A DNA stretch of 64,000 bases from Chalara sp. BL73 (lineage: Eukaryota; Ascomycota; Leotiomycetes; Helotiales), in the NCBI GenBank assembly GCA_918026815.1, contig CAKJVC010000057.1, forward strand, positions 248,001 through 312,000. The letters run 5' to 3'. This document shows positions 46,626 through 58,327 of this stretch, one piece after another (positions within the stretch are counted from its first letter, which is position 1; every line of letters starts with the position of its first letter). Under the pieces are notes generated by a model, which did no database searches, had not been told where the DNA came from, and was given only the letters and a program-made list of their open reading frames with translations. The position numbers and the translations under genes are program-made.

Positions 46626-48669
46626 ATGGAGAGCATCAAGGTCGCTATCATAGGTTTAGGTATAGCGCTGCCTCTCCGGGTATCAAATGCATGAACTAAA
46701 TCTATATGAACCTGTACAGGTCCAGCCGGACTCACGGCTCTCAAGACTCTGCGCGAGGAGGGTTTCAACGCCATTGCCTTTGAGAGACGAGAAAAGATCG
46801 GCGGGCTCTGGTCCTATAGCAGCAACACAACTTTTACCACTGTTTTAGATGACACGATCTCCAACGCCAGTAAATTCGTGGTGAGTAGGCATAACTGAAA
46901 ATTGTTGACACAGCAGGCAAGACTTACGTATTTCTGATGGATCTAGTCTGGCTTCAGTGATTTCCCATTTCCCAAAGGTATTTTTTCTTTCCAAAGCCTT
47001 TTAGACTCCGCGATGCCCTTGGCTGAACCAGGTGTTAATTTACACTCACTTGTTTAGACTCTCCTGTATACTTCACGGGAACTCAAGCCTCAGAGTATTT
47101 TGAGTCATACGCTCGGCACTTCAACCTTCGGCAGTATATCCGCTTTAATATTTCTGTCACCAAAGTGGTTCGCAACTCCTCTGACAGCGCCTGGGATGTC
47201 CACATTATAAATTCGGGTGGAGAAAATGTCCTGAGCTTTGACAAGGTGGTGTTTGCTCACGGGTCCGAAGGAGCCCCTGTCTTCCCCCTTATGTCGAATC
47301 GTGACAAGTTCGAGGGGATCGTGATGCATGCACAAGCTTACAGGAAGTGAGTTCTGCCATAATATCGAGCAATGTCACCCCGGAAGCGTGACTAACTTCC
47401 GCTCATTCAAGTCCAACGCTCTTCAAAAACAGACGCGTCCTTGTTGTAGGCAACGGAAATACGGCCTGTGAATTATCGGTCACGCTTGCCAAGCACGCAT
47501 CGAAGGTCTACCAATCTTACCGCCGAGGCCGCATTATGTTCTCCCGGCGCGACAATAATGGAGTCCCACTGGACTCCCAGTTCACCTGGCCGGTTATGCG
47601 CCTGAAGTACTTTCTCGATAGCATTATCCCATGGCTAACATGGCCGTTCGCAAATCGGTTCATGCGGGATATGATGATCAGCCATGCAGCAAGGTCGGAG
47701 CCTGTGCAGCCTGGCGAATCCCGTGCCAAAATTTTGAAGCGCACCGAAATAAGGATGAGAAAGGAGTGGCGGCTTCTTCCATGTGCAAGCATGGCGCATG
47801 TTAATCCGGCTGTACAGGAGGAGTACATACCTGCCCTTCGCAGGGGAGATGTTACGCCATTACACGGTTTCGTTGACTTCACCGGCGACAATCAGGTACT
47901 TCTAGCGGATAACACCGTAGTAGAAGTCGACGCCGTGCTTTTCTGTACTGGATACGCCATGGACTTCAGTATCATGCCTGAACTTGAAATGAATGGTGCA
48001 TGTGGCGTGCCGTTAGAAGTAGCCGGGAAGCGCAATTTAGAGCGAACAGTGAACTATGGAGAGCGTAGTGGCATTAACGACGATGAACAACAACCGCGAC
48101 TTCCCCGCTTGTTCCAGATGCTATTTCCTCCACGCTGGGCTTCATCTATCGCTTTCCTTAGTTGGCTCGCGCCTCAAGAAAATGCCTGGTGCGTCTCGGA
48201 ACTCGCAGCCATCGCCATTGCCCAGATCTGGGCGGCCGAGACAGCCAAAGCCAAGGGCTACCGTGAGGTTCAATCACGCGATAGCAGGCACCGCCCACCG
48301 GCGCTCCTCCCGCCAGCAAGCGAGATGAACGACCAAATTGATGCCTACCACGCCTGGTTCCGGGTCGCATGGCAAAAAGAACGTTCCGTCCTCAGCGGCT
48401 ACATCCACCACCCTCACAAGTTTTACCGTTTCCTCCACGAGGCTGCTGGGACCGGTCTATATGAAAATATTGACCACGTGTTCACTGCCCGGGGATGGCG
48501 GCTGTGGTGGAAAGATCGCGACCTTTGGAAGTGGCTGGCCAAGGGTCCAATAAACAGTTATTCGTGGCGTCTGTTTGATACGAACCCTGAGTGTATACCT
48601 GGGTGTGGGAGAAAGGTGTGTCCTGAGGCTAAGAAGATGGTCAAAGAAGCGGTCAGTATAGTTCCATGA
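46626..48669 (+). CDS. Flavin-containing monooxygenase (FMO-like)
   Basis: Five exons, 46626-46659, 46720-46880, 46947-46977, 47058-47346 and 47412-48669, give 590 residues in one frame; one exon is only 31 bp. Splicing builds the FAD motif IIGLGPAGL (residues 8-16). FEGIVMHAQAYR (about 160-171) fits the FMO fingerprint FxGxxxHxxxY/F, and VVGNGNTA (about 183-190) is the NADPH-binding motif. FCTGYAMDF later matches the conserved ATG-like block. Family members use NADPH and O2 to oxidise soft nucleophiles (N or S) or, in related groups, ketones. The C-terminal 150 residues are rich in Trp and basic residues. There is no signal peptide. The substrate cannot be told. No other secondary-metabolism core gene lies nearby, so a cluster role is not supported. 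Confidence 0.9.
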
Positions 48670-49112
48670 TATATATTAGTCGAGGTTATTCCAGCTGATA
48701 CTAATGTTTGTCAGTATGAGGCTTGGGAGGACTATAAGCGGCAGATACAAAGAGAGTAGGTGTGAAGTGATGCTCTGTATATGGCAAAACGCTAACAGAG
48801 GTGGGTTGTGAACTTTGCGTTTGATGATTTTGCAGCGGTATACTACTGATATATGATCACATATTTGACATGTGATTATCCTTATCCTTTAAACCACCAG
48901 TGCGGCGGGATTCGTTTAAGTAACAAGGGCCTTTAGCCAAGTAGAAGGAGTATTTCAAGTCAAATTTATTGAAATCTACTTCTTATTCCATCCATTTATA
49001 CAATATTCTTATAATACTACTCAAAACAACTACTCGTCAAACAAAAAAGTGCTAAATATATTATATATATACAAATCTCAATGTAGAAAAATGCTTGTTT
49101 TGTTTAGTATTA

Positions 49113-49236
49113 TGTAACACAGTTAGAGAGACCTACCTTAGGTAGTAGGTCCGTTACGTGATAGAGTTTACGAGAGCGTGGGGACTTCTTAGGAGTCCAG
49201 GACTCTAGCAAAAGAAATAAACTCCAGTATGTTACA
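49113..49236. mobile_element. Possible short solo LTR
   Basis: Begins TGTAACACAG and ends TATGTTACA, so the six-base ends mirror each other. The flanks are TATTA and TAGTA, matching at four of five bases. At 124 bp it is short for an LTR, and it could be a truncated or chance structure. Confidence 0.4.
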
Positions 49237-49313
49237 TAGTATATACGTAGCTTATGTCACTGCGCGCGTTGTGCATTTACGGATACAGTGGGCAACAGTG
49301 GTATAATATGGGA

Positions 49314-49425
49314 GAATCTAATGCTAGGGGGGAAAAAGAGCTCAAGGAGAGCAGGCTATATATACACGTGAGAAGCTTTGGGAGCCCGGCTATAATAGGT
49401 CAGGTGCGCTTCATGGAAGGGACAT
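49314..49425 (+). repeat. Dispersed repeat, copy 2
   Basis: Second copy of the unit at 18002-18118, same orientation, with the same TATATATACACG core and G/A run but many point differences. Confidence 0.6.
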
Positions 49426-49485
49426 GAAAGCCTAGTTTCTTGTTTAAAGAGCTTTGTGCTGAAATAATTTAGCTCTCTAAATATA

Positions 49486-49764
49486 AGTTATTTAGCTGGC
49501 TTTATAACGTTTTCACTTCCATGTGAAGAACTTTTGTTTTCGCTTTTACGTAAAGAACTATTGTTCAGTTTATTTCAATATCTAGTACTACCTAACCAGT
49601 TCTGCGCTTTTTGTTAAAAGCCCGAAGCTGTTTCATGAAACATTTGGGATAGCCTTAGGATTTTAGAGGAGGCTTGGGCCTTGTTGGCTGGTACAATATT
49701 GAAATAAACTAAACGCTGGTTTTCCATGTAGAAATAAAGACATCGCAAAGCTAGCTAAATAACT
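49486..49764. repeat. Nested inverted repeat (fold-back or MITE-like)
   Basis: Outer arms agttatttagctggcttt (49486-49503) and its mirror at 49747-49764 match at 17 of 18 bases. Inner arms agtttatttcaatat (49567-49581) and 49696-49710 match at all 15. Spacing is similar on both sides, so the 279-bp unit can fold on itself. No target duplication was seen. Confidence 0.6.
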
Positions 49765-51172
49765 GATATTCAGATAACTAAAGTATTTGAGCACACTGCT
49801 CCTATCCTGAGAAATTAACTATTTACATAACCGTTTCTCCAGCCGCTGGATCCCTCTGGACTCTAAGGTCCATCAGGGTCCATTATGTGGTTGGGTCCCG
49901 AAGCCCTGGCCTACTAACCAAGTTATATAATACTACTAAAACAATCACTAAGTTATTTGTTCTCAGACGTTTTGCTGACACTTGCAACCAAATAGGCTTA
50001 GTTCAGAAATTTCAAGTGGATTGCCTTGGCAGCAAAGCAACCAAGTAATACTGAGATAATGCAAATGGTGCCAATGCTTTGCTAGTGCTATTACGTGTTC
50101 CCGACCCGTGACTGGTGCTACGCAGTTTGTAACATGTGACAATTTCTATATTTTTTGAAATTATACTTCTGTAACAGCATAGCTATAGCATACTCCTAAA
50201 AAACTAAAACGAATCTGAACAAGCTTACAATGCTTTACTACTAACACAACCTGGAAGTGGCCACACATGTGGCCTCACATGTGGCCTGTTTACCTAAAAG
50301 GATGTGCGGGCAACAAAAGTTCACTAAAACTCTCACAAAACCAATACTAACACTTCTGCAAGCTACATTAAGGTTCTATTACAAGAATACTAAAGTAAAG
50401 AGAAAAAGTGGAGTTCAAAAGAATTCTTTTAGAAATAGAGCCAGGTCATGTTTTACTAGACCCAAACAGGAATAGTAACCATGATAATCACGTGATATAA
50501 TGTGACACATTTACAAAAACCGACCAGCGCGTGTTTCTTCTCAAGTAAACCTCGGCCTATTTAGTACAATGTTAGCAGCATTCTGAAAAGATTGCTGGCA
50601 ACTCACGCTTTAAAAGGCCAGCCATGAACCTTAATGCATTGTATCCTGACCTTTCCTTGGCCCTGGATACCCCTCTCCTGAAGCTCTCGGCTTCTAGACA
50701 AACTACGGCGAGGTTAGTATCATTTTAGCCTACAATGCAACCCCTCATGTCCCATGTCTTCTCTGCCTTTAGTGCCACATTGATCTCGCATCTTTTTTCC
50801 CCCATTTGTAGGGCCAAGTCCTGTCTCAAAGGATGGTGCGAATCACATGACAACTCTCGAGGTGCCAAAACCCTAATTTTCAGCTACTCTACCACCATCC
50901 ACTTCAAACTATCCCCGTGCTTTCGGCTGTGGCATCACTTTTCTCCGCATGTGATGCTGTTTGTTCTGTCCTCAGATACCCCATTCTACCCAACAGCAGG
51001 ACATGATGGATCTCCCTTCTCTAAGCTAGCTAGGTCGTATCGTTCAAGGAGTTAGAACCGACGCTATCTGTCTTCAACATCTATCCCGGGTTGAGATATG
51101 CCGATATCAAGTTTACAAGAAAAGAAACTTTCGAGGGCTGTAATAGTGCCCTCTTAGCAGCCAGCCTATTGA

Positions 51173-51180
51173 TATATAAA
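51173..51180 (+). promoter_or_regulatory. Probable TATA box of the arabinofuranosidase gene
   Basis: TATATAAA, 132 bp upstream of the ATG at 51312, in an otherwise non-coding stretch. Confidence 0.5.
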
Positions 51181-51311
51181 CGCTGTCTGTAAATCGATCG
51201 TGATGATGGCCTCTCGAGATCAGCCATGAGCAAAGCGAGCAAGTTGCATACGCGTATATCACTTTCTCTTAACAGCTGTATTTATCCGCACCAACGACCA
51301 CGACTACGACC

Positions 51312-53383
51312 ATGGCCATGACCAAACTGCTTTGCTCTCTGCTGGCAACTCTGCTGCCCTTAGTGGCAGCACAGCGCCAGACATTGACTGTAGCTGCAAG
51401 CGGCGGGAACCAATCCAGCCCTCTGTTGTATGGCACATTGTATGAGGTAAGCCACCGAAACGCTAGCCAGCGGTATTCATCACTTCCATTTTTACATTCC
51501 CTAATTCTGCTGGATAGGACATTTACCATTCTGGAGATGGCGGCTTGTACGCAGAGCTCATTCGTAACCGTGCCTTTCAAGGTTCCTCTCAGAATGGGCA
51601 GGCAAGCTTAGTGCGGACGACTAACTTCTGGCACCCTATCGGAAATGTTGGGTTATCTGTGGAGCAGTCCTCTCCAGCTCTATCTGCGTCTCTGACATAC
51701 GACTTGCGAATTGATGTTCCTGCTGGCACCACTGGTCAGATTGGCTTCTACAATGATGGCTTTTGGGGATTCCACGTCGACGCCACCAAGCGCTATGCTG
51801 CGAGCTTCAGTATTAAAGGAGATTTTAACGGTGATGTAACTGTTGGCTTCAACAACACCCTCTCGGGCACGCGACTGTCTAGCACCAAGATAAATGTCAA
51901 ATCTGTAAATGGAAAATGGACTTCTATCGCCCCTGTCGTCTTTCAGCCCTCATCCACACCGGGCACTCCTAATAACACGTTTACATACTTGTTTGACGGT
52001 GCTCAACTTGCGGGCAAGAGCATTCAAGTTAACCTGCTCAGTGTCTTTAAGCAGACCTACAATGACCGAGTTAATGGCGTGAGGCAAGATCTAGCGGCAT
52101 CGTATGACGGATTGAAGAGTACCTGGGTTCGCCTTCCCGGTGGGAACAACATGCAAGGCCTAAGCATTGGCAATGAATGGCATTGGGATCGCACGTATGG
52201 AGACCTGAAGGATCGAACTGGACATATAGGAGTCTGGGGCGACTATCAAACTGACGGGTTTGGGGTGCTGGAAATGATGCAGTGGGCGACAGATGCGAAC
52301 CAGGCAATAGTCCTTGGATTGTTTGCCGGCCTGCATATCGGTGGCGCTGTAGTCTCGGAAGCCAATCTTAGCGGGTATATTGACTCAACGATGAATTATC
52401 TTGAGTTTTTGAAGGTAAGTTCCATTAGCTACAGTGACCCGAGCATGGCCGATACTGCACGATACTAATTGGCATATTAGGGGGATGTGTCTACCACCTG
52501 GGGTGCACGGCGAGCAAGCCTTGGCTTTCCTACTCCATTCAAAATAAGCTATATCGAGATTGGGAACGAGGACTATCTCGGCGGAGGTACGGCATCATAC
52601 TATTCGTATCGATTCGCGGCCTTCTACAACCGTATCAGGGCGAAATATCCGGATATTGCTCTAATTTCGACTATTTTTCCTCCTCCCGTTCCAGGACCTA
52701 ACACCTGGGTTGACCTCCACTTTTACTACAACCAAAATACCTTTGTTTCACTCTACGATAGATTTGATAACGCAAATCGGAGCTTGCCTATCCTTGTTGG
52801 CGAGTATGCCTGCATTTTCGAGTTCGCTAATGGTTACCCAGAGATCGGGGCCCAAACTATGGGCATGGCCTTGGCCGAAGGTATCATGTTGCTCGGGGCT
52901 GAGCGCAACTCCGACATTGTAAAGGGAACAGCTTATGGTGCACTGATCAAAGAATATAATGAAGAACCTGAGACGGTTGCTGTTATCAAGCACACTGCAA
53001 ACCAGATCCTTCATTCCACAAGTTACTACATCCAGCAACTATTTTCTCAGTATAAGGGCGAAGAGACTGTTGCCGTCACTACAGAATTTGGATTGGGTAT
53101 TGACCCACTCTACTGGTCTGCCACGCGCACAGGCTCCACTCGCTACCTTAAGATAATCAACTATTACAACACGGGCAGCGTTGTTGATGTCGTGCTCCAA
53201 GGTCCCCATTTAACGACCGCCAATGTCGTCACCCTCACTGCACCAGACTGTTCTTCAACCAATAAATTGCCTCAGCTCGGCGGTGAGTCAACATTGATTT
53301 CAGAATCAACTCTTCCTGAGGTCAATGGCAAATTCACCATCGTCTTTGGCGGACATTGTGAGGTCAAGGTTTTGATTGCCTGA
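51312..53383 (+). CDS. Alpha-L-arabinofuranosidase, glycoside hydrolase family 51
   Basis: Three exons, 51312-51446, 51518-52414 and 52481-53383, give 644 residues, the usual length for fungal GH51. A signal peptide (MAMTKLLCSLLATLLPLVAAQ) predicts secretion. Exon joining gives GTLYEDIYHSGDGGLYAEL, the conserved start of the catalytic region. Then come WVRLPGGNNMQG, the acid/base glutamate in EIGNEDY (about residue 372) and the nucleophile glutamate in LVGEYA (about 452). SYYIQQLFS and a beta-sandwich end complete the family layout. It removes terminal arabinofuranosyl units from arabinan, arabinoxylan or pectin side chains. The next gene (GH78) is dead, and a sugar transporter follows 5 kb downstream on the same strand, which suggests a former pectin-use locus. 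Confidence 0.92.
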
Positions 53384-55059
53384 GTATTAACCGAAATGGT
53401 CGCTACCCTATGCCAATCTTATTTTAGATATGAATAATTTATTATTTACTATGTTTTTCTTTGCCTCATGGCAATTGATTGATAAAACACTGGCGGAAAC
53501 AAAAGATGGGAAGGAGAGTATTAATTATATGCAGAGAGATGCTTTTGTTTGTTACGTGGTCGCGAGGCTAAGAAAGCCTTATAAGTAAAGAAGAATATGC
53601 TATCCGAGCGGGAGGAAAAAGATCGGGTGGAGGCAGAAAAACTAGAGGTGTTACAGCAAGACCCATTCCTCCGGTTCTCCAGTTTCAGCATCCTTATTAC
53701 AGGGTATATAGACCGATTCTGTTTTGATTTTTAATGGTGTTTCCCGCGAATCTATAGTGTATCGTTTACACCAAGTAAAGCCAGACTCTAAGTTGCTCCC
53801 ATACAGAATGCTCCTGCTGGAGACCGAGAAGAATACCATTCCAATCCAAGACGCCCCAGGGGATGACGTTGGATTTCGGATGACCGTAGATAAAATATCA
53901 AAATGCAACCTCTACACAAGATTACAATGATTAGCACTTGTAACAACAACCTATAGCATCGCGTACGGTGGGGGCGTGGGACGGTATAGGCAGGAATGTT
54001 GGTAGCTACGGCCATATAAACTCAGTCATCCAGGCAAGCCGACATACTGAAAACCCAAAATAACAGAATTAAAAACTGGCTACCGCAAAGAGGGATGAGT
54101 AGAGGCGCAAAGGGGGCTCGCGATTATTCAAGCTTGGAATATAAATCAATCTATTTGAGGCTGTTTGAAATATACGTTCAAGTTATACTTCCCCCGCGAT
54201 TGCACCCTTAACCATCCAGACTCATGTTGTACTTTTGCTTCCTCATAGATCACTCTGGAATTCTGCTGAGTCTTGTTGCGTTTGGCACGAAGTAAACTCT
54301 ATAGCACATATCCATAAAATAGAGGGTTAGCAGTTAACGGTAGCAATTTGGTATAGGTCTCTTCGATAGCTCTTTTATTATAGAAGTACCTGGGAAGAAG
54401 AAGCTTTAGTGTTCTTCTTAAGCTTCGCAGTGTTGTGCAATCCTTAGGGAACATATCGTATGCTTAATGTACAATCGTGTTGATATAATTTATGATAAAA
54501 ACGTAGATCATAAAGTATATTCAACTCCTTTCACCCTTAGTTCAGAATCTCTATATTCAGGAAAGGCGACTAATCCGATCCAGATTGTATCAATAGAAAA
54601 TACACCCGCGACTTTCGTTTTCAAATACACCCCAACCTGATTACCACATACCTCGGGAGGGATCTACAAAGGTTTCCAATTTTCTGGCACGGCTGGTTGT
54701 TTGTTAGACTCAGCGCCACCCGTTATGGGAACCCTCGTGTACCTCCACATGACTTGCTCCTCTGATAAGCGCACCAACCAACCGCTTCCTGTCCCGTTGC
54801 CTCATTCTGTACTTCCAGAGCCTCGCCCTTAATAAGTTGTTGCGGGGAATCAACTTTCCATGTGACGAAAAACCGAAAACCGACCACAGGAACGACGCTT
54901 CGGCCCATCTCCGCCACAAGGCAAAGATTAGGCCTAATCGCTAATTGCAAATGTATAGAGGAGTGTATATTTACAAGTAATATCAAAATGCTTTGGGTGC
55001 GGCATGGTATAGATCTATGTCGTTGTCTGCCTATGCTTGCCGACACGCACCGCAATAAC
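53384..55059. other. Intergenic region with a possible gene fragment
   Basis: About 1.7 kb. The minus-strand frame 53651-53908 (ending DAETGEPEEWVLL) reads like the 3' end of a real protein, but I do not recognise it and find no clear 5' part. The rest, including overlapping frames at 54710-55130, shows no domain. Confidence 0.35.
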
Positions 55060-57545
55060 TCAACCGTTCGTTTCCGCTCCAAAATTCGAGCACCATCCTG
55101 ATGGCCTTGGGGTTGGATACCCTCGCCCACGCATCTTATGCGATTTGCTCATCGCAAAGGAAATTCCACAATGGGCTGGGTCCAAAGTGCCTATGATATT
55201 GATACTCGGGCGGACGTCGTGGATGGGAGTAAGATCTAGCATGTGGAAGGTCCGGACTTGGTGCTTGTGCCCTAGCCAGCGGCAGATCTCGCATCTCGTT
55301 CTGTAGCAGCTGTGCGAATTCTGGCCTATGGCTAAGACGGTACAGCCATCGAACAGTCGCCCTGGTAAAATTTCGAGGCGGCATTGCTGAAAAAAAAAAA
55401 GGCTGAACTGCGATGCCAATTAAATCGCCACAGCGCGTTCTGACAAACAAAGGTGGGCCGAGGCAAACACGCTTTCGAAAGCAATTTGCCACTAGAGCAG
55501 AGAATGAGGTTGTGAAAGCCCGCGTTACACTACGGCACTTGGATTTTACAAATCGTATTTAGATGGAACGCGCGTGGGCGACCATATTCTTACACCTGGG
55601 CGGGCCCGCTATCATCATCGGTTGAACTATCAAACTTTTGGTGTTACGGCGCAAATTCGGTCAGGAGAGAATGTGGTGGCCGCTGAAGTGGCCGAGGGAT
55701 GGTATACGGAGCGGTTAAGGTGGGGAGGAGGAAAAAGCTACTTTTATGATGAGGATCTGGGTCTCCTGGCCCAGCTCGAGATCACATAATACGGGGAGAT
55801 GTGGTGTTTGTTAAGAGTGATGAGATTTGGCAGTAGCTCCCAAGCGCGATTACAAGTAGCGAGTTCTATGATGGGCGTATGATGACCGAGATGAGGTAGT
55901 TGATTGGAGCACTCCGAATTATGATACTGGCTCTTGCGTGGGGACAAAGAGTCTATCGCCCCCGTCAGCAAAACTCGTCGCGCCCGATGCAGCTCCAGTT
56001 TGGATTAGGCAGAAAATTTAGCCAATTGACATAATTAATAGCCCAACTGGGAAGACTATTATTGATTTTGGGCAAAATCTTGTTGGCGTTGTCCAAATTC
56101 GATCACTCAAAGCACCACTGGGCCACCGAGTTTCCCTGGTTCACGTCAACGTTCCTGAGGACGGAGAAATCTCAACTCGCCCTCTCCGCGATGTAGAAGG
56201 TACCGATACTGTTATCAGCCTTGGTACTACACTGAAGCTCCGGCGGCCTGGATTCACTTTCAGTGGCTTTCGTTATGTTGAAGTGAACAACTGGCCCGGA
56301 GTGCCCATGAAACCCGATTTCAGTGCATTGTATATCCACACCGATATGCGGCGGCGAGGCTGGTTCTCATTCCCGAACCAACTAGTCAATAAGCTCCATG
56401 AGAACACTATATGGGGATGCGTGGTAACTCCGTTTCTATTGCAACGGACTGTCCGCAGCTGGATGAGCGGCAAGGGTGGACAGGAGATGTCCGGACCGTC
56501 ACCCGTTGGCGGATTTCCACTATAATTCGATAGGAATGTTGGCGGGACGGTTGAGGGATGTCATGGCTCAACAGCTTGCAAAGGAGGATCGAGTTCCAGG
56601 ATTAGTGATACCAAATGTTGTGCCAGACCTTGATCCTATGAGACCACATGTGGTTTGGTAAGCATCATTTCTAGTATCGCCACACCATGCTGATATTGTC
56701 CCTTGGGCTTAATTCTTGATTTCAACTCTTGCTGCTCTGGTCCTTTTTTATTTCGGGGTAAAGCGTACTGATCTATTATCAAGGCAAGATGCCGTAATCT
56801 TGACGCCATGGGACCTTTATCTTTCCTCCTCAGACACAGAGGTACTTCGTCGCCAATATCCCAGCATGAAAACCTAAATCGATAAAGCCATTTCCCGAGA
56901 TACCGATAGCCTCTGGGATCCCAACCTCTGGCAACTTGGCGACTGGCTCGACCCGAGTGCGCCCCCAGAGGAGCCCGGAGACGGGCACACAGACGGTGTG
57001 CTCGTGGCTGATACCTACCTCGTGCACGTCACGGCAACCTTTCCAAAAGTCTGCGCAGTACTTGGTCTTGTTACTGAGTCAGCAAGTTATGCCTCCGACG
57101 CGCCGAGGCTGAAAGCAGCCTTCCAGCACAAATATATCACGCCACACGGCCTTTTGGTTAACAATACCCAAACGGCAGTTTCTCTCGCCATACTATTTGA
57201 CTTATATCCCAATAATGGACCTTCGGTCGCTGCCAAAAGCATCGCGCGCCTTGTCCGAGATTCCAAGTTCCGCATTGCTACGCCGATTGTCTGCCATGCT
57301 TTGACAGCAGCGGGACATGCAAATCTGGCGTATCGCATGCTCCTTGAGCAGAACTATCCTAGCTGGCTGTATTCGGTGACGATGGGAGCAACAACAATCT
57401 GGGAGCGCTGGGACAGCATGCTACGGAATCCGAAGGTGAATCCGAGGTCAATGGCGAGTTTTTAGCATTATGCTATTGGAAGCGTTGTGAATTGGTTGCA
57501 TGGGAGCGTTATTGGGAGGATGATGGGCGATGGATATTATTGGTA
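55060..57545 (+). pseudogene. Dead alpha-L-rhamnosidase gene (GH78)
   Basis: Blocks of bacterial/fungal GH78 rhamnosidase follow in order but in several frames: FEHHPDGLGVGYPRPRI (55082 on), WVQSAYDID, GDHILTPGRARYHHRLNYQ (55577 on), IDFGQNLVGVVQIRS (56060 on), GFRYVEVNNWPG, LVNKLHENTIWG, DCPQLDERQGWTGDV (shifted frame), then DGVLVADTYLVHVTATF and GATTIWERWDSML near 57390. In-frame TAG codons at 55237-55239 and 55273-55275 and a TAA near 55363 break the first block. The stop at 55273 replaces the Trp of LVPWP (TGG to TAG). Single-base shifts occur near 56414 and elsewhere, and the C-terminus is cut short at about 57545. An active enzyme removes terminal rhamnose from pectin or flavonoid glycosides. 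This copy cannot. Confidence 0.8.
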
Positions 57546-58327
57546 GCAAGGGAATTAAAGAGAACCTCCTAAAAATACCTGAAGATGAAGCGGCTTAGCC
57601 AACGTGATTGGAAAAGATTGTGGTAACAAGACTGACGGTTGTTTGATAATGGGCTACAATTTGGCAATGATGCCGTATTCTATCCGTAATCTTATTATTT
57701 TGGAACGGCTGGTGCATTGGCTCTCACAAGCTGAGCCCTGACTGAGCTCAAAAATATTCATCCCGTCGCATTATTTCCCCCTCCACCGCCTTGGATTGAT
57801 TAATTGATTTCGTCCAAGTATAACATTTGACTCCCGTCCATTTGAGATACCGCCAACCCCGCATTTTAATTACCCTCTAACCCCCCCAGAAAATGATCTT
57901 CCGTGGCCCAGCCTCGGTCTCGCTTCTGATTGGCGCGCCTGAGGAACATAGCACGAAAGCATCGTTTAGGCCACGGCAAGCAGAGAACAGGCGCGGGAAT
58001 GCTCCTTCCCAGCTTGTGCTCAACCTCTTGCCTTTCGGATTTCGGCTTCTTCTGGAGCGAACCGATGGACTGAGATCAACCGAACAAGCACTTTCCCGTG
58101 TTTTAGCGCGTGGTGGAAGCGCCTCCCACTTGTGATCAAATCTCAGTTTCTGGGACGCGATGTCAAGCTACTAGCTACTACTAAATATTATATTACTCGA
58201 CAAGCTGCTCTATATATGTGTGTATATCTATATCTATATATATCCTCCGTGTCATCCCCAGAATCCCCAGAATCTGGTCACCTACCATCATTCCGATCAC
58301 TGCATTCCACCTTGTACATTTGTAACG
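57546..58327. other. Intergenic, promoter of the sugar transporter
   Basis: About 780 bp with no supported gene. A + frame at 57893-58135 has no domain. The transporter promoter should lie here. Confidence 0.4.

Larger units (their letters stand above)
48670..51311. other. Repeat-rich intergenic region
   Basis: About 2.6 kb with no gene. It contains a short LTR-like piece (49113-49236), a dispersed repeat (49314-49425), a nested inverted repeat (49486-49764) and short cca-ca-tgtgg palindromes at about 50257-50285. + frames at 50257-50475 and 50735-51055 have no domain. Confidence 0.5.

Noticed and set aside
46626..51311. A secondary-metabolite cluster around the monooxygenase
   Set aside because: No polyketide synthase, peptide synthetase, terpene cyclase, P450 or methyltransferase was found nearby. 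The acyl-CoA ligase is 13 kb away with dead genes between.
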